12,834 nucleotides of DNA, taken from NCBI GenBank assembly GCA_949128015.1, contig CASBRC010000065.1, positions 1 to 12,834 on the forward strand, given 5' to 3'. This document shows, piece after piece, positions 12,815-12,834 of this stretch (position 1 is its first letter; each line of letters starts with the position of its first letter). The notes below the pieces were generated by a model, which did no database searches, was not told the DNA's origin, and worked only from the letters and a program-made list of their open reading frames with translations. The DNA comes from Synechococcales cyanobacterium PMM_0003. Its GTDB lineage: Bacteria; Cyanobacteriota; Cyanobacteriia; Pseudanabaenales; Pseudanabaenaceae. The position numbers and the translations under genes were made by a program.

Positions 12815-12834
12815 ATGTCCTGATACAGCTAACA

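Overview
The window looks like a cyanobacterial chromosome segment. The octamer GCGATCGC (HIP1) recurs in nearly every gene. Several products are specific to, or typical of, oxygenic phototrophs: an NdhM subunit of the photosynthetic NDH-1 complex, a high-light-inducible chlorophyll-binding protein, a YggT/Ycf19 protein, a DUF2996 protein, a DUF6761 protein and a primary-like group 2 sigma factor. A Pseudanabaena-type organism is a guess from sequence style, not shown by the data.

Layout. Bases 1-95 are the 3' end of an unrecognised gene, followed by a terminator. A gene-free stretch (96-521) holds a striking nested-palindrome element (145-330, MITE-like) and two more hairpins. Three plus-strand genes follow: two exported or membrane proteins built from peptidoglycan-binding domains (three and six domains, no catalytic domain), then a membrane-anchored helical-repeat protein only 5 nt downstream. 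After a bidirectional terminator come three minus-strand genes: DUF2996, ndhM and a sigma-70 factor. A long gene-poor gap (6415-7865) contains only a degraded TnpB (IS200/IS605) fragment, a doubtful small ORF and a perfect 16-bp palindrome. Then come four plus-strand genes (small membrane/coiled-coil protein, YggT/Ycf19, fabI, Crp/Fnr regulator), a double hairpin block, and a minus-strand Hlip gene. The window ends with plus-strand rsmG, which overlaps a convergent DUF6761 gene tail to tail, then minus-strand tsaB, a small basic protein gene, and a 25-bp perfect hairpin at the right edge.

How the genes work together. There is no single pathway. The window mixes housekeeping (FabI lipid synthesis, RsmG rRNA methylation, TsaB tRNA t6A), photosynthesis-related genes (NdhM, Hlip, DUF2996, Ycf19), regulation (sigma factor, Crp/Fnr) and a cell-envelope cluster. 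No defence system, CRISPR array, rRNA or tRNA was seen. The most unusual signals are non-coding: the nested-hairpin element at 145-330, a family of gene-end palindromes that share a GC-NNN-GC apex, and the hairpin block after the Crp gene flanked by 9-bp direct repeats.
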